This document shows, piece by piece, positions 34,257 to 46,646 of a DNA stretch of 64,000 bases (positions are counted from its first letter, which is position 1; each line of letters starts with the position of its first letter). A program made the translations under genes and the position numbers. Source of the DNA: Solen grandis. Its lineage: Eukaryota; Mollusca; Bivalvia; Adapedonta; Solenidae. The stretch lies in contig CM037783.1 in NCBI GenBank assembly GCA_021229015.1, positions 11,107,324-11,171,323 on the forward strand. Direction: 5' to 3'. Under the pieces are notes generated by a model. It made no database searches and had not been told where the DNA came from. It saw only the letters and a program-made list of their open reading frames with translations.

Positions 34257-34517
34257 TAATCTGCTATAACTCTATGTCCTTCATTGGATTGCTTCAATAT
34301 ATGGACAGTTGCTTAAGTGGATGGACCTTTACTCATGCAGTCGACCTTGTGACCTTGGCCTTTAGCCTACTAGTGGCATCTTGACAGTTTAAACATTTGG
34401 TTAATCTGCTATAACTTCTACGTGCTTCATTGGATTGCTGCAATATTTGGACAGTTCTAAAGTGGATGTACCTTTTTATTATGCAGTTGACATTGACATT
34501 GACTTATGACCTAATTA
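34257..34517 (+). repeat. About 145-bp tandem duplication
   Basis: ATCTGCTATAACT...TTCATTGGATTGCTTCAATA and CTGCTATAACTTC...TTCATTGGATTGCTGCAATA are two diverged units. Probably core units of a further decayed element. Confidence 0.55.
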
Positions 34518-35095
34518 TGCCCCCTTTGAAGAAGAGGGGGCATATTTCTTTTCACATGTTGGTCGGTCACTCCGTTCGTAGACCAAACAGTTTTTCCCAT
34601 CAATAACTTATGAACGCCTGGCCTATGATTTTCAACTTAGTCTGGAGATTGATCATGACCAGTAAATGAACTCTATCGTTTTTTTGGGAAACCACTTGGT
34701 CAAAGGTCAAGGTCACAGTGACCTTCATTTACTGGCTTTAATTTGAAAATGGTGACCAAACTGTTTTCCAATCAATAACTTGAGAACAAACCCGGCCTAG
34801 GAACTTCAAACTTTGTATTGAGATTGGTTATGAATCAGTAGATGATCCCTATTGATTTTTGGGTTGCCTAGGTCAAAGGTCAGGGTCACAGTGACCTTGA
34901 TTTACTGGATTTTTTGTTAAATGGTGACCAAAACCATTTCCCATCAAAAACTTAAGAATGCCTGGGCCTAGGAACTTCAAACTTAGTATGGAGGTTGTGC
35001 ATGACCAGTAAATGTTTACCCCTTTTTGATTTAATTTAGGGGGTAACTAGGTCAAAGGTCAAGGTCACTGTGACATTGAATGCCGAGATAGATTC
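34518..35095 (+). mobile_element. HINE-like element, family VI (TATGCCCCC 5' end), 3' end not found
   Basis: The 5' hairpin ATGCCCCC...GGGGGCAT (34518-34546) is followed by about three tandem units of roughly 172 bp containing GTGACCAAA, CAATAACTTATGAA-type text and CAAAGGTCAAGGTCACAGTG. The 5' hairpin also occurs at 1869. No 3' terminus can be assigned. Confidence 0.6.
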
Positions 35096-35920
35096 TGATC
35101 AAAATGGGTTCTGGTCAAATCTTTTCACCAGATTTTTTTCAGCATTTTCACCTTTACTGGATGCAATATACATATACAAGGTAAAACTCAAATGAGACAT
35201 CTTTTTAGCAGTGTTAATAATTATCAGTAGTAAACCTTCACCAAGATAATTTTCTGAACTTTGTAACATGCCCCTGTTATAAAGCCAAACATCATACATT
35301 AAAAATAAGCTATGTAAATATTATGGTATATCATATCAATATACAATTGGTGCATAATATTTAAAAATAAAAAGAAAAAAAAAATATGGAAATAAAAACA
35401 ATATAAATACTGTCATATTATTCTAAATATTAATTAAATGAATTTAATTTACATTTAGTTTTAAAAATAAATTATTAAAAAATATTTCATTCCATTGTCA
35501 AAAAAAAAATATTGCATACAAAAAATAAAATAAATCAATAATAAAGAATTTTATATGAGAATAGGTATATTAATAGGTATATTAATATTTTTATACATCA
35601 ATAACCAAACATCAACAAAAGACAAAAAAAAAATTATTTGGGTACTTATGGTAGCGGATGAAGCGTACCATTGCCTGAACGTACCATTTTCCGGACGAAG
35701 GCGTTCCCCTATATATTTCATGTGTTGATATTGGGTGGTTCACTCGCTAATAGAGTGTCAGTGAGGTGTTAATGGAGTGTTAATGAATATGTATGGGATG
35801 ACTGAAACAAAAAATGGTTTGTTTATTCTATTGATAATTATTATGCATCATTACTCCATTTTTTTTGTATTAAATTATATATTTAATACCTTGAAATAAG
35901 CAAACGGAAAGCCCACTTCG
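35096..35920. other. AT-rich spacer after the last visible exon
   Basis: Low-complexity AT-rich DNA (35330-35640 especially). No exon continuing the gene upstream is recognised. Confidence 0.45.
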
Positions 35921-38900
35921 TTTGTATCTTAAACAAACAATTTCTAGTTCTTATTATTAGGACTTTCTGCCTAAAGCAGAAAGTCCTATTGGGTTTGTAC
36001 TGTTTTTAGACTTTCTGCCTAAAGCAGAAAGTCCTAGGGGGGTTTGTTATGTTTATTAGGACTTTCTGCCTACAGGCAGAAAGTCATTTTGGGTTTGTAC
36101 TGTTTTTTTATTATTCTTCTTCTTCTTATTCTTTTTTTCTCCTCTTATATTTGTGTTAATTTCGAGGTGTTGCCATGACTCAGAACAATGAAAAATTTTA
36201 TGGCATATATTTCAAACCATGAGCTTTCGGATGCAATGAACTTTTTTATTCATAGGACGTCATATAACGCAGTTTTGACGTCACGTGAAAAGGTTGTACG
36301 CGGTCTACAGCCATTATTTCTAAACCGTTTTTCATCAAAATTTCACAGAATGTGTATTTTTAGGCTGTAGTTGTGCATCCGGTTTCCGTTTTTCAAAATT
36401 CGAAAAAGTCCATGGTTCTATAGCGAATCCAAGATTCGAACCAAGGTCGTAAATTGTTAAATGCTTATAAAATCTGTCCTATTTAAGATAGAAAGTTGAT
36501 ATTTAGTCAGTATATAGGTCTCTAGAAGTTTTAAACATTTTATGAAAATAAATGTCATATGACGTCACGTGACGTCATTTTATGATAATGTATTTCTAAA
36601 AATTAACAAGAATATTTCTATATGTTGAAATTGTGAAGGGCAATGAAAATTTAATGACACATGCTTCAAAGGCTAAAATTTTGATTTCTATGATTTTCAT
36701 ATGCCTATGACGTCATATGACATCACACTTGAAATATGCAACAAAAGTTTGTACGCGGTCTACAGCCCTTGTTTATGATCCGAATTTCATCCAATTTTCA
36801 CAAAATGTGTTATATTAAGTTCTAGTTGTGCATCCCGGTATCCGTTTTTCAAAATTCCCAAAAGTCCATGGTTCATAGCGAATTCAAGATTCGAACCAAG
36901 GTCGTAAATTTTTAAATGCTTATAAAATCGGATTTATTTGAGATATAAAAGTGATATTTGGTCAGTATATAGGTCTCTGGAGTCTTAAACATTTGTGAAA
37001 ATAAACGTCACATGACGTCACTTGACGTCATTTTATGATAATGTATTTCTTTATTATAAAAGTATTTCTATATGTTGAAATTTTCGAAGGGCAATGAAAA
37101 TTTAATGACAAATGATTCAGACGCTGAATTTCGATTTCAATGATTTTTAGAAGGCTATGACGTCATATGACGTCACATTTGAAATTGACTACGGAAGTTT
37201 GTACACGGACCAGAGCCATTATTAATGGCCGATTTTTATCAAATTTTCACAGAATAGTGTATATTACGTTCTTATTGTGTATACCGGTGTCCGTTTTTCA
37301 AAAATCGAAAAGTCCAAGCATCTATGGCGGATCCAAGATTCGAACCAAGGACGTCAATTTTTAAATGCTTATAAAAACTGTCCTATTTGAGATAAAAGTT
37401 TGAAATTTTGTCAGTTTTGGGACCTGGGTGTCTAAAAAATTATGTAAAATAAACGTCATATGACGTCACGGGACGCCCTTTTTTTATTATTATATTCTTT
37501 TTCTTCTTTCCTAACTAAACCTTATTTTAAAATGTTTTCAATATCATAGAAACCCTGACATTTTTATGGGTTATTATCACGGGGAGGGAAAATTTTTTTT
37601 TCAATGATTTTTCAGCAGCCAAAGACTCACATGACGTCACAGCTAAAAAAGTGAAAAATGGTGTTTGCGCTCTACCAGCCGTCATTTATAGTCGGATTTT
37701 TTTTCAAAATTTTCAAAAGAATTTGGGACAATCTTGAAACTAAGGTGTGCATATCCTGTCAGCTTACCGAAATTCCGAAAGACCGAAGTTCTGTGGCTGA
37801 AATATGAATCCGAACATAGGACCGAAAATTTTCAAATTTTTGGATTAAAGAGCTTCAGGATGAGATAGAAAGTTGAAAAATTACAACAGGTTTGCATTTC
37901 TGCAAAATTTCTACATAAAATTTTGATTTCTGACGTCATATAAAGTCATTTGACGTCAAAACATCCCTTTCCTTTAAAATTTTTTTAAGGGCAATGATTT
38001 CGACAAAGAGCCATGTTTTTAAAAAATGAAAAAATTCAGATTTATAAAATTAAAGTTTTGCGCCTTTGAACAAAAGCAACTTCAGCAACCTATGTCCTCA
38101 TATGACGTCAAGCTAAAAAAAAGTGAAAAATGGGGTTCACAAGCTCTACAAACCCCCCATTTATGGTCGGATTTTCTTCAAAATTTCACAGATGGTAAAA
38201 TCTTGAAAAATAAGGTTGATATCCTGTCAGCTAACCGAATTTTCCCAAAGACCCAAGTTCCCGTGGCTGAAATAACATCGAAATAGGACCGAAAATTTCA
38301 TTTAGGATTAAAGAGCTTCCCGGATGAATAGAAAGTTGAAACTTACACAGTTTTGCAGTTTCTGCAGAATTTCTACAAAGATTTTTGAGTCGTGACGTCA
38401 TATGAAGTCATGTGACGTCATAAGCATACTTCTAATTTTCATTTTTAGGGCAATGATTTCGACATGATGCCAGTTGTTCAGAATAATGAAAATTTCTGAG
38501 TTATGAAGCAAAGTAGACGCTTTTGAACAAAAGCATCTTCAGCACCCTATGACGTCACATGACGTCACAGCAAAAATAGTGAAAAATGGTGTTTACGCTC
38601 TACAGCGTCATTTATGGTCGGATTTTCTTCAAATTTTCACAGATGGTACATCTTAAACTCAGGTGTGCATATCCTGTTCACTTACCGAAATTCCGAAAGA
38701 CCGAAGTTCTGTGGCTGAAATAAAAATCGAACATAGGACCGAAAATTTCATTTTAGGATTAAAGAGCTTCAGGATGAGATAGAAAGTTGAAACTTACACA
38801 GTTGCAGTTCTGCATAATTTCTACATATATTTTGAGTCCTGACTCATATGACGTCTTGTGACGTCATAAGCATACTTCTTAATTTTCATTTTAGGGCAAT

Positions 38901-41676
38901 GATTTCGACATGATGCCAGTTGTTCAGAATAATGAAAATTTCAGAGTTATGACAGTAAAAATATGCCTTTTGAACAAAAGCATCTTAGCACCCTATGACG
39001 TCATGTGACGTCAGAGCTAAAAATAGTGAAAAATGGTGTTCACGCTCAAACAGCCCTTTATGGTCGGATTTTCTTCAAATTTTCACAGATGGTACATCTT
39101 GAAAGTTAGGTGTGCATATCCTGTCAGCTAGACGAAATTCCGAAAGACCGAAGTTCTGTGGCTGAAATAAGATTCGAACATAGGACCGAAAATTTCATTT
39201 TAGGATTAGAGAGCTTCAGGATGAGATAGAAAGTTGAAACTTACACAGTTTGCAGTTCTGCAGAATTTCTAAAAATATTTTGAGTCATGAATCATATGAC
39301 GTCATGTGACGTCACAAGACATACTTGTCTTATCATTTTGCACTATTTGGATATAAGTCAATGTTTCAGATGACATGAAATACACCAGAGGGTAGTCATT
39401 ACATGAAAACTTTCACACTGCTTTTTGCATTAACACAAGCTATGCAGAAAGTCCTATCATTCGTTTTCACGAATGACATCTAGTACCCTATGACTTACTG
39501 CCCTTTCCAGAAAAAATAGTGAAAAATGGTGTTCGCGCTCTACAGCCGCCATTTATGGTCGGATTTTCTTCAAATTTTCACAGATGGTACATCTTGAAAC
39601 TAAGGTGTGCATATCCTGTCAGCTAACCGAAATTCTGAAAGACCGAAGTTCTGCGGCTGAAATAAGATTCGAACAAAGGACCGAAAATTTCATTTTAGGA
39701 TTAAAGAGTTTCAGGATGAGATAGAAAGTTGAAACTTACAAGTTTGAGGATCTGCAGAATTTCTAAATAATTTTGAGTCGTGACGTCATATCACGTCATG
39801 TGACGACATAAGCATACTTCTTTTTTTTTCATTTTAGGCAATGATTTCGACATGTTGCCAGTTGTTTCAGAATAATGAAAATTTCAGAGTTATGACAATA
39901 AATTAAGCGCTTTTGAACAAAAGCATCTTCAGCACACTATGACTTACATGACGTCACAGCTAAAAATAGTGAAAAATGGTGTTCGCGCTCTACAGCCGTA
40001 ATTTATGGTCGGATTTTCTTCAAATTTTCACAGATGGTACATCTTGAAACTAAGGAGTGCATATCCTGTCACCTAACCAAAATTCCGAAAGACCGAAGTT
40101 CTATGGCTGAAATAAGATTCGAACATAGGACCAAAATTTCATTTTAGGATAAAGAGCTTCAGGATGAGATAGAAAGTTTGAAACTTACACAGTTTTGCAG
40201 TTCTGCAGAATTTTCTAATATAATATTTTGAGTCCTGACGTCATATCACGTCATGTGACGTCATAAGCATACTTACTTAATTTTCATTTAGGGCAATGAT
40301 TTCGCCCATGATGCCAGTTGTTCAGAATAATGAAAATTTCAGAGTTTATGAGAGTAAAGTATGCGCTTTTGAACAAAAGCATCTTCAGCACCCTATGACG
40401 TCACCTGAGTCACAGCTAAAAATATGAAAAATGGTATTCGCGCTCTACAGCCGTCATTTATGGTCAGATTTTCTTCAAACTTTCAAAGATGGTACATCTT
40501 GAAACTAAGGGTGCATATCCTGTCAGCTAACCGAAATTCTGAAAGACCGAAGTTCTGCGGCTGAAATAAGATTCTAACATGGGGACCGAAAATTTCATTT
40601 TAGGATTAAAGAGCTTCAGGATGAGATAGAAAGTTGAAACTTAAAGTTTGCAGGATCTGCAGAATTTCTAATAAATTTTGAGTCGTGACGTCATATCACG
40701 TCATGTGACGACATAAGCATACTTCTTTTTTTTTTCATTTTAGGGCAATGATTTCGACATGTTGCCAGTTGTTCAGAATAATGAAAATTTCAGAGTCATG
40801 ACAATAAATATGCGCTTTTGAACAAAATCATCTTCAGCACAACTATGACTCACAATGATGGTGGCAGCTCTACAGCCGTAATTTATGGTCGGATTTTCTT
40901 CAAATTTTCACAGATGGTACATCTTGAACTAAGGTGTGCATATCCTGTCACCTAACCAAATTCCGAAAGACCGAAATTCTATGGCTGAAATAAGATTCGA
41001 ACATAGGACCAAAATTTCATTTTAGGATTAAAGAGCTTCAGATGATGATAGAAAGTTGAAACTTACACAGTTTGCAGTTCTTCAGAATTTCTACGTATAT
41101 TTTGAGTCCTGACGTATATATGACGTCATGTGACGTCATAAGCATACTTCATAATTTTCATTTTAGGGCAATGATTTCGACATGATGAATCTACTGTGCG
41201 GCATGTAACATGCATTAAAGGTACAACGTTTACCTGTGCTCATGAGAGGCCGCGAACTACTATATTTGTTCGGTTAATCTTTATATAATATTTTCTTTCT
41301 AAAAGATGTGTCTAGTCTTTATTTTAGTGTCCTTTATTCATTATTGTTAAATGAAAATAAAGAAAAAAAAAAATAGTAAATAAATGGGTTTTTGAAAATA
41401 ATCTTGTTGTTCAGCATGTACTTTATGTGTAATTTTAAGTTATTTTAAATGAACAATAGGGAAATTGTTTCATATTAAAGAAAGGATACATGTTAAATTA
41501 ATTAAAGTAGAACACATATATTTTTCAATATGGAAAAAGCAGGTTTTATACCACAGAGAAACGTAAATTTAGGAGGTCGACATTGTTTATGAACAAAATC
41601 TTTTCAGTTGATCAGGCTTAAACTGAGATGCAGCGTAGAAAGCCTTATCGTTTGTGGGACAAACGAAGTCTAGTTA
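35921..41676 (+). repeat. Family IV repeat domain, left part (TGACGTCA-rich ~450-bp tandem units)
   Basis: A 3' terminus (GTTTG...CAAAC hairpin and CTAGTT, ending about 35948) is directly followed by three 5' hairpins AGGACTTTCTGC...GCAGAAAGTCCT (35959, 36008, 36058). Core units follow: type 1 (GTACGCGGTCTACAGCC at about 36297, 36752 and, altered, 37200) and type 2 (GGGCAATGATTTCGACAT at about 37989, 38448, 38894, 39837, 40291, 40743, 41165; spacings mostly 445-460). A 3' terminus GCAGAAAGTCCTATCATTCG with hairpin and CTAG lies at 39442-39484, and another ends at 41676. No protein-coding frame is supported; the many small frames are repeat translations. Confidence 0.75.
35959..36091 (+). repeat. 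Cluster of three family IV 5'-end hairpins
   Basis: AGGACTTTCTGC, a 5-base loop and GCAGAAAGTCCT, then TTGGGTTTGT, repeated three times at about 50-bp spacing immediately after a CTAGTT 3' terminus. The last copy has the loop variant CTACAG, which is the one leading into the complete element. Confidence 0.85.
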
Positions 41677-41679
41677 TTA

Positions 41680-41873
41680 TTAGGATTTCTGCCTAAAGCA
41701 GAAAGTTCTATTGGGTTTGTTATGTTTATTATTAGGACTTTTTGCCTAAAGCAGAAAGTCCTATTGGGTTTGTTATGTTTATTAGGACTTTCTGCCTACT
41801 GGCAGAAAGCCCTATTGGGTTTGTTATGTTTTTTTTTTATTAGGACTTTCTGCCTACAGGCAGAAAGTCATAT
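41680..41873 (+). repeat. Cluster of four family IV 5'-end hairpins
   Basis: Hairpins at about 41682-41709, 41734-41763, 41784-41812 and 41843-41870, each followed by ATTGGGTTTGTTATG, directly after the CTAGTT terminus at 41670-41675. Loops vary (CTAAA, CTAAA, CTACTG, CTACAG). Confidence 0.88.
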
Positions 41874-43380
41874 TGGGTTTGTTACTGTTTTTTTATTCTT
41901 CTTCTTCATCTTCTTCTTCTTATTCTTTTTTTCTTCCTCTTATAATTTGTGTTAAATTTCGGGGTTTGTTGCCATTGACTCAGAACAATGAAAATTTTAT
42001 GGCATATATTTCAAACCATGAGCTTTTCGGATGCAATGAATTTCATATTCATATGCGTCAAATAAACGTCAGATTTGACGTCAGGTGAAAAAGTTTGTAC
42101 GCGGTCTACAGCTTTTTGCTGGACCGATTTTCATCAAACTTTCACAGAATGTGTATGTTAGGGCTCTAGTTGTGCATCCGGTGTCCGTTTTACCAAATTC
42201 GAAAAGGCAAAAGTATTATGGCGAATCCAAGTTCGAACTAATGACGTCAAATTTCAATTGCGTATAAAATCGCTTCCAATTGAGCTAGGAAGCTGATATT
42301 TGGTCTGAATATTAATCTCTAGGTTTTCTTTATATTCTAAAAGATGAACGTCATAGACGTCACATGACGTCATAATGCAAATAAAACTTTCGTATTAAAA
42401 CTTACGGTTTTTTTAAACCCCGTAGGCTTTTATTTTTTGTATGATTTGCTTGAAATTTTGTCTGAAGATGTAGTATTAGATTCTATGGAGCCAGGTCACT
42501 TTCGTTTCCGACAAATCCCAAAGGTCAAGGTCATATATCAATTATCGGCTTTTTCTTCGGCCTTAAATATCTAAAAACGGTAAATATTCTATCGAGACAC
42601 TATGCGTATAATTTGTAGTGCTTAGAAAGACCTTTCAGATGATATTTAGTTTTTTATGATCGGGGTTGAATTGGTTGAGTTATGGCTGAAAAATTAAAAT
42701 TTGGTAACCCCCAGTGTGTTTAACAGTTTATATCTCGAAAACCTTTGATTTTTCAAAATATGATGATGAATATTATTTGTAGAGCAATGTTTGGCCGTTC
42801 TTTTGATGCCTAAACTTTAATGATTGGCCAAAGATTGATGGAGTTAATGGGGAATAAAATAAACGAAATTGTGGGATGTAGCTTTGGTGAATTTTTCATT
42901 TTTCAGGTGGTTTAAGAGCTTGTATCTCAAAAAGTATTAGTAATATTCCTAAACATAAAGCGTGTGAAAGTAGAGAATTTTAAGAAGATTATTTTGGTAC
43001 CTTAAGTTTGAAATTGAACAAAGTATAAGGAAGTTAACCAAAAATAAGAATTTAAACATGTAGAAATTTCAGCGATTCTGCCGTGTTGTCAATCTTTTAC
43101 GGCTAATATCTCAAAGCCCATTTAGAAAAAAGTCACATCTTTAAACAAGTGAGATGTAGAGAATTTTTAGACGATTATTTGGTACCTAGAGTTTTAAATT
43201 GATTAAAGTATAAGGAAGTTACATCAAAAATACGAATATAAACCCAAGTGTAAGAATTTTCGAGGGAAAAATCCTACTTTCGCTTTCACGTTAAATTGAA
43301 GCATTTTCGGAAAATATGTAAGTTTACAAGCTATGTATTAGTCATATAATTGCAAAAAACTTTTAACTTATATCATATTG
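41874..43380 (+). mobile_element. Family IV element body with long non-tandem 3' part
   Basis: After the 5' cluster come one type 1 unit (about 41950-42370, with GTACGCGGTCTACAGC and TGACGTCA) and then a non-tandem stretch with CCCCGTAGGCTTTTATTTTTT and GTATGATTTGCTTGAAATTT, also found at 48615 and 60850. Later text repeats TATATCTCGAAAACC-type phrases. The element continues beyond the SINEs at 43411-44140 or is truncated there. Confidence 0.6.
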
Positions 43381-43410
43381 ATATTACTAGCTAAACAAGC
43401 GTACCTATTC

Positions 43411-43707
43411 GGTGGCCGAGTGGTTAGAGCGTCCGCCTCGGGAGCGGAAGGTCGTGGGTTCGATTCCTGACCCGGACATACCAAAGTCGTAAAAAATGGA
43501 ACTGTTATAGCTCCCTTGCTTGGCGCTCAGCATATAAGGGTATTTGCAGGACTGGTTAGCGCAGTATCAGGATGATGTGACTGGGTGTGGTATCATGCCA
43601 TATGTCTACGGGTGATACTGCAGTGTGGTAGTCCTATACCCGCATGAAGTGGGACATCGTGATGGCTGAATTACTGTCGGTGGGACGTTAAACCCAACAA
43701 ACAAACT
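43411..43707 (+). mobile_element. SINE family B, full length
   Basis: The head GGTGGCCGAGTGGTTAGAGC has an intact A box, and GGGTTCGATTCC (about 43456-43467) is a consensus B box. The body has ACATACCAAAGTCGTAAAAA, GACTGGGTGTGGTATCATGC and GTGATACTGCAGTGTGGTAG, and the end is GTCGGTGGGACGTTAAACCC plus an ACAAACAAAC tail. It is the best-preserved family B copy in the window. The small frames across it are not genes. Confidence 0.92.
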
Positions 43708-43929
43708 GATATCATATATGGCAGTGTTTACTACACCGATCACTACACACGAGGTGTGCACACTGGCGCATGTTGACGTCTTTGTAAACGTTTATTAAAG
43801 TTGCTTATAAACCAGTTTATAGATAAACATTTACATAAGAATGAGGAGTTTCGAAATATTTTTTGCAAAGGACTCCAAAGGGAAATAGAAAAAGATGCTA
43901 AATTAAATTACTAAAATACAAGTTTAGTT

Positions 43930-44140
43930 TATAAGTTTAACGTCCCACCGACAGTAATTAAGTCTTTTTGAGACAATGTCTACTTGAGACAAATTTGTAG
44001 TGTTGTCACAACTGCACAGTATCACGTCGTAGAAGTTGGCATGATACCACACCCAGTCATATTAACCGGACACCGGCCATCAGTCCTGGAACTACCCTTA
44101 TTAAGCTGAGCGCTAACCAAGGGAGCTATACCAGTACCTA
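43930..44140 (-). mobile_element. SINE family B, minus-strand copy lacking the tRNA head
   Basis: Reads on the plus strand GTTTAACGTCCCACCGACAG (reverse complement of the family tail), then GGCATGATACCACACCCAGT and GGGAGCTATACCAGTACC. The tRNA-like head, which should follow to the right, is absent, so the copy is 5' truncated. Confidence 0.82.
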
Positions 44141-44559
44141 TATTTACGAATTTGGTAAATACAAGAATTGAAATAATTGATATAACGTTTTTAAACAACT
44201 TACAGATCATGTGTTATCTCGTTTGATTTGGTATTTCCGGGTATTCCTAGCCTTGGTATCACCCGCTGACACCGACTTTTTTAAATGATTATTTTTTACA
44301 TATTTCGTTCTTTCCCTTAATGTCAATCAGTTGATATTTTCTGATTTCTCAACTAATTAAAACAAGATAAATAAATAAAAAAAACAGCCTACATAAAATT
44401 GATTGAAATCTGAAAAAGAAATGAGCCGACGGTAAAAAAATGCGCGAAAATTTATGTGTTACATCCATATTTGGAAAGCACGTGCACGTGCGTGAATACT
44501 TTAAACAACACGCTGACGTAACAATTATATGGTACCATCTTCAAATATGCAGCATACGT
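44141..44559. other. No gene recognised
   Basis: AT-rich spacer between a SINE and a palindrome; nothing supported. Confidence 0.4.
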
Positions 44560-44800
44560 AGTAATAGGGCGGGGCAAACTCTAAGTTAGTCGTGTTAATT
44601 AAGTATAGGTTAGTGTTTTTTTTAGTAGCATTAATGAAATTAAATCGGTGTGGCGCGGCAAAGCCGCGCAAACCGATTTAATGGATTTAATGCTTACTAA
44701 ATAACATTAACCTACTTAGTGATTGGAATTATATTTTGAAATTTAACGCAGTCGCACATTCCAAATATTGTATTGATTTTATAGACTCCGCCCTATCAAC
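44560..44800. repeat. Large imperfect palindrome (foldback element)
   Basis: The centre GGCGCGGCAAAGCCGCGC is flanked by AAATCGGT / ACCGATTT, then ATTAATGAAATT / GGATTTAATGC, TTAGTAGC / GCTTACTAA, AGGTTAGTG / ATTAACCT, and outermost AGGGCGGGGC / GACTCCGCCCT. It can fold into one long stem of roughly 100 bp. No coding frame. It is a MITE-like or foldback element of unknown family. Confidence 0.85.
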
Positions 44801-46063
44801 CTGTTCCCGGCGTGAATTACATCACGTGACATGTAACATGTTATGTCAAAGGTCAATGCGTCGCTGTGTATATCTACGCTCCAAATGAGCATGAACGGAA
44901 AAGCCGACTTTGATCTCTTCGGCAAAAAAGTGGTGATTGAAATTTGAATAAAAGATACTGTTTAGAAAGGTTCATATTTTCTGCACCTCTATATTTTTGT
45001 GTTTTGGACTTTATTATTTTTTTATTTATTTAAGTAACCCTTGTTTGTTAGTGTTTTTTTTTCTTCTCTTCTCATTATTTATATACATTTTCAATTTGAA
45101 TTTATTTAATCGGATATTTACTTAATCGCTTGTTTAGTATTTAGTTTTTATATTGCCCATTCTGTGTTAACATGTGTAGACATTGAAATTACACAAGTGT
45201 CTTAAAGCGATGACCGATACTAATGTTGTTAGAACTTGTGGTCAACCCTCTTACTATTTTTTTAAATCTTCAATGTTTTTATCACCATTACTTAGGCAAT
45301 AATCATGTTAAAACTAAACTAAGCGGAAGGACAGAGTTCTTTTGTTATTTTGGATTAATCAGAATGCTGGTGAGTAAATGTTTGTTCTCTATGGTTGCTG
45401 TGTATTATTTTTGTCGATGTTCATGCGTTCACATCAAAAATCCCTGTAACACGTTACACATGCGTGCTGTAAGGGACATTGGGGATCCAAACTTACCCTC
45501 ATTAGATAGATCTATTCAAGAGAAATAATTCTGTACATTTTAAACATGGAGTCACCCGACTACTTTTTGACCTATTTAAGGCAAAATGACATGCGTATGA
45601 ATTTAGTGCACCGGTCGGCCATTTCATGCCAATTTTCTCAAAAATCCCCCCCCCCCTCGGTAATGCTAAAAATATTAAGATTGTTGTGCAATAAGGCCTC
45701 CAAATTGGGCATGTTATGACTATTTTATAACTATTCTATAGAATTCAATCCTTTTTACATGTCTTTCAGTCAAATCTCACCTTAATTCAGCATTAAATAT
45801 GGGCACTTTTTTCTGTGTAGGAACATCCGGTAACCAAGGGCAGGTAATTGTGGTCTTAGTCTATTTTGGTGAACACATAAAGCTCCCCTTCTCGACACAT
45901 CTTGACGCACATGCGCAGTGAAGGTGTTTGAAGCAGGTTTTAAATTGATCAGTTGATTTAGCGGAATAGTGTTTAGTGACAAGTTATGCCGATTAAATGA
46001 ATTAAATGGAGACAAAATTTTGAAAAAATGGAATGATTTCATTGGACAAAATATAATTTTAAA
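44801..46063. other. No gene recognised
   Basis: Unassigned DNA with a C-run (45648-45657). The 101-residue plus-strand frame at 45223-45528 has no recognisable domain and no exon context. The 94-residue minus-strand frame at 45782-46066 is likewise unsupported. Confidence 0.4.
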
Positions 46064-46147
46064 CACTAAGAGAGAATTAAGCAGTTAAGAAGCCGTCACT
46101 CGCTACGCTCATTCTGGCTTCTTAACTGTTAAATTCTCTCTTAATAA
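46064..46147. repeat. Hairpin of about 30-bp arms
   Basis: CACTAAGAGAGAATTAAGCA then GTTAAGAAGCC pairs with GGCTTCTTAACTGTTAAATT then CTCTCTTA, loop GTCACTCGCTACGCTCATTCT. It lies between copies of the motif GTGTTTAGTG / AACACTAAACG (45968 and 46148), hinting at a larger inverted structure. Confidence 0.85.
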
Positions 46148-46423
46148 ACACTAAACGAATACAGTCGTCTCCATCGTATGTAAAAGCATTATTGAAATTT
46201 AACTCACGAGGCTACACGCGTCGACGAATCATTTCATAGTAGCATTTACGGTTTTATTCCCGCGATGTACACGAAATTAAAAAAAAAAGAATTTTGATAT
46301 GCAGAATTAATATGTTTAAGTTTTAATTGCTTTATTTGAAAACCTATAAAATTTTAGACCAAATTCGTTGAATTGTAGGGATTTTCAGGACATTTATTTT
46401 GGTACCTAGAATGCTAAACTTGG

Positions 46424-46646
46424 AATCTCTCAGCCCCCCACCGCTGTGGGTTCGAATTCCGGTAGGGACTTCGGATTTTTCATGTGAGGAAGCCTTCCAG
46501 CTGGCTTGCGGTAGGTCGGTGGTTATATACGCGTATCTCTGTGTATCGGGGTCTTCCTCCACCTGAAAATTAGCTGGACGTCGCTATTATGATTAAAATT
46601 TACTATCGCAGTGACGGTAAAACCCCATTAACAACAACAACAACAA
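46424..46646 (+). mobile_element. SINE family A, 5'-truncated, inserted in a family IV repeat
   Basis: Starts at AATCTCTCAGCCCCCCACCG, lacking the A box, and runs through the family A body to ACAACAACAACAACAA. The flanks GAATGCTAAACTTGG (left) and ATGGTCAAGTTATAAG (right) match the uninterrupted paralogue GAATTTTCTAAACTTGGTCAAG at 61214-61235, which is in effect an empty site. Truncation at the 5' side is normal for LINE-driven insertion. Confidence 0.88.

Noticed and set aside
45223..45528. 101-residue plus-strand frame
   Set aside because: No recognisable domain or splice context, and it lies among repeats and palindromes.
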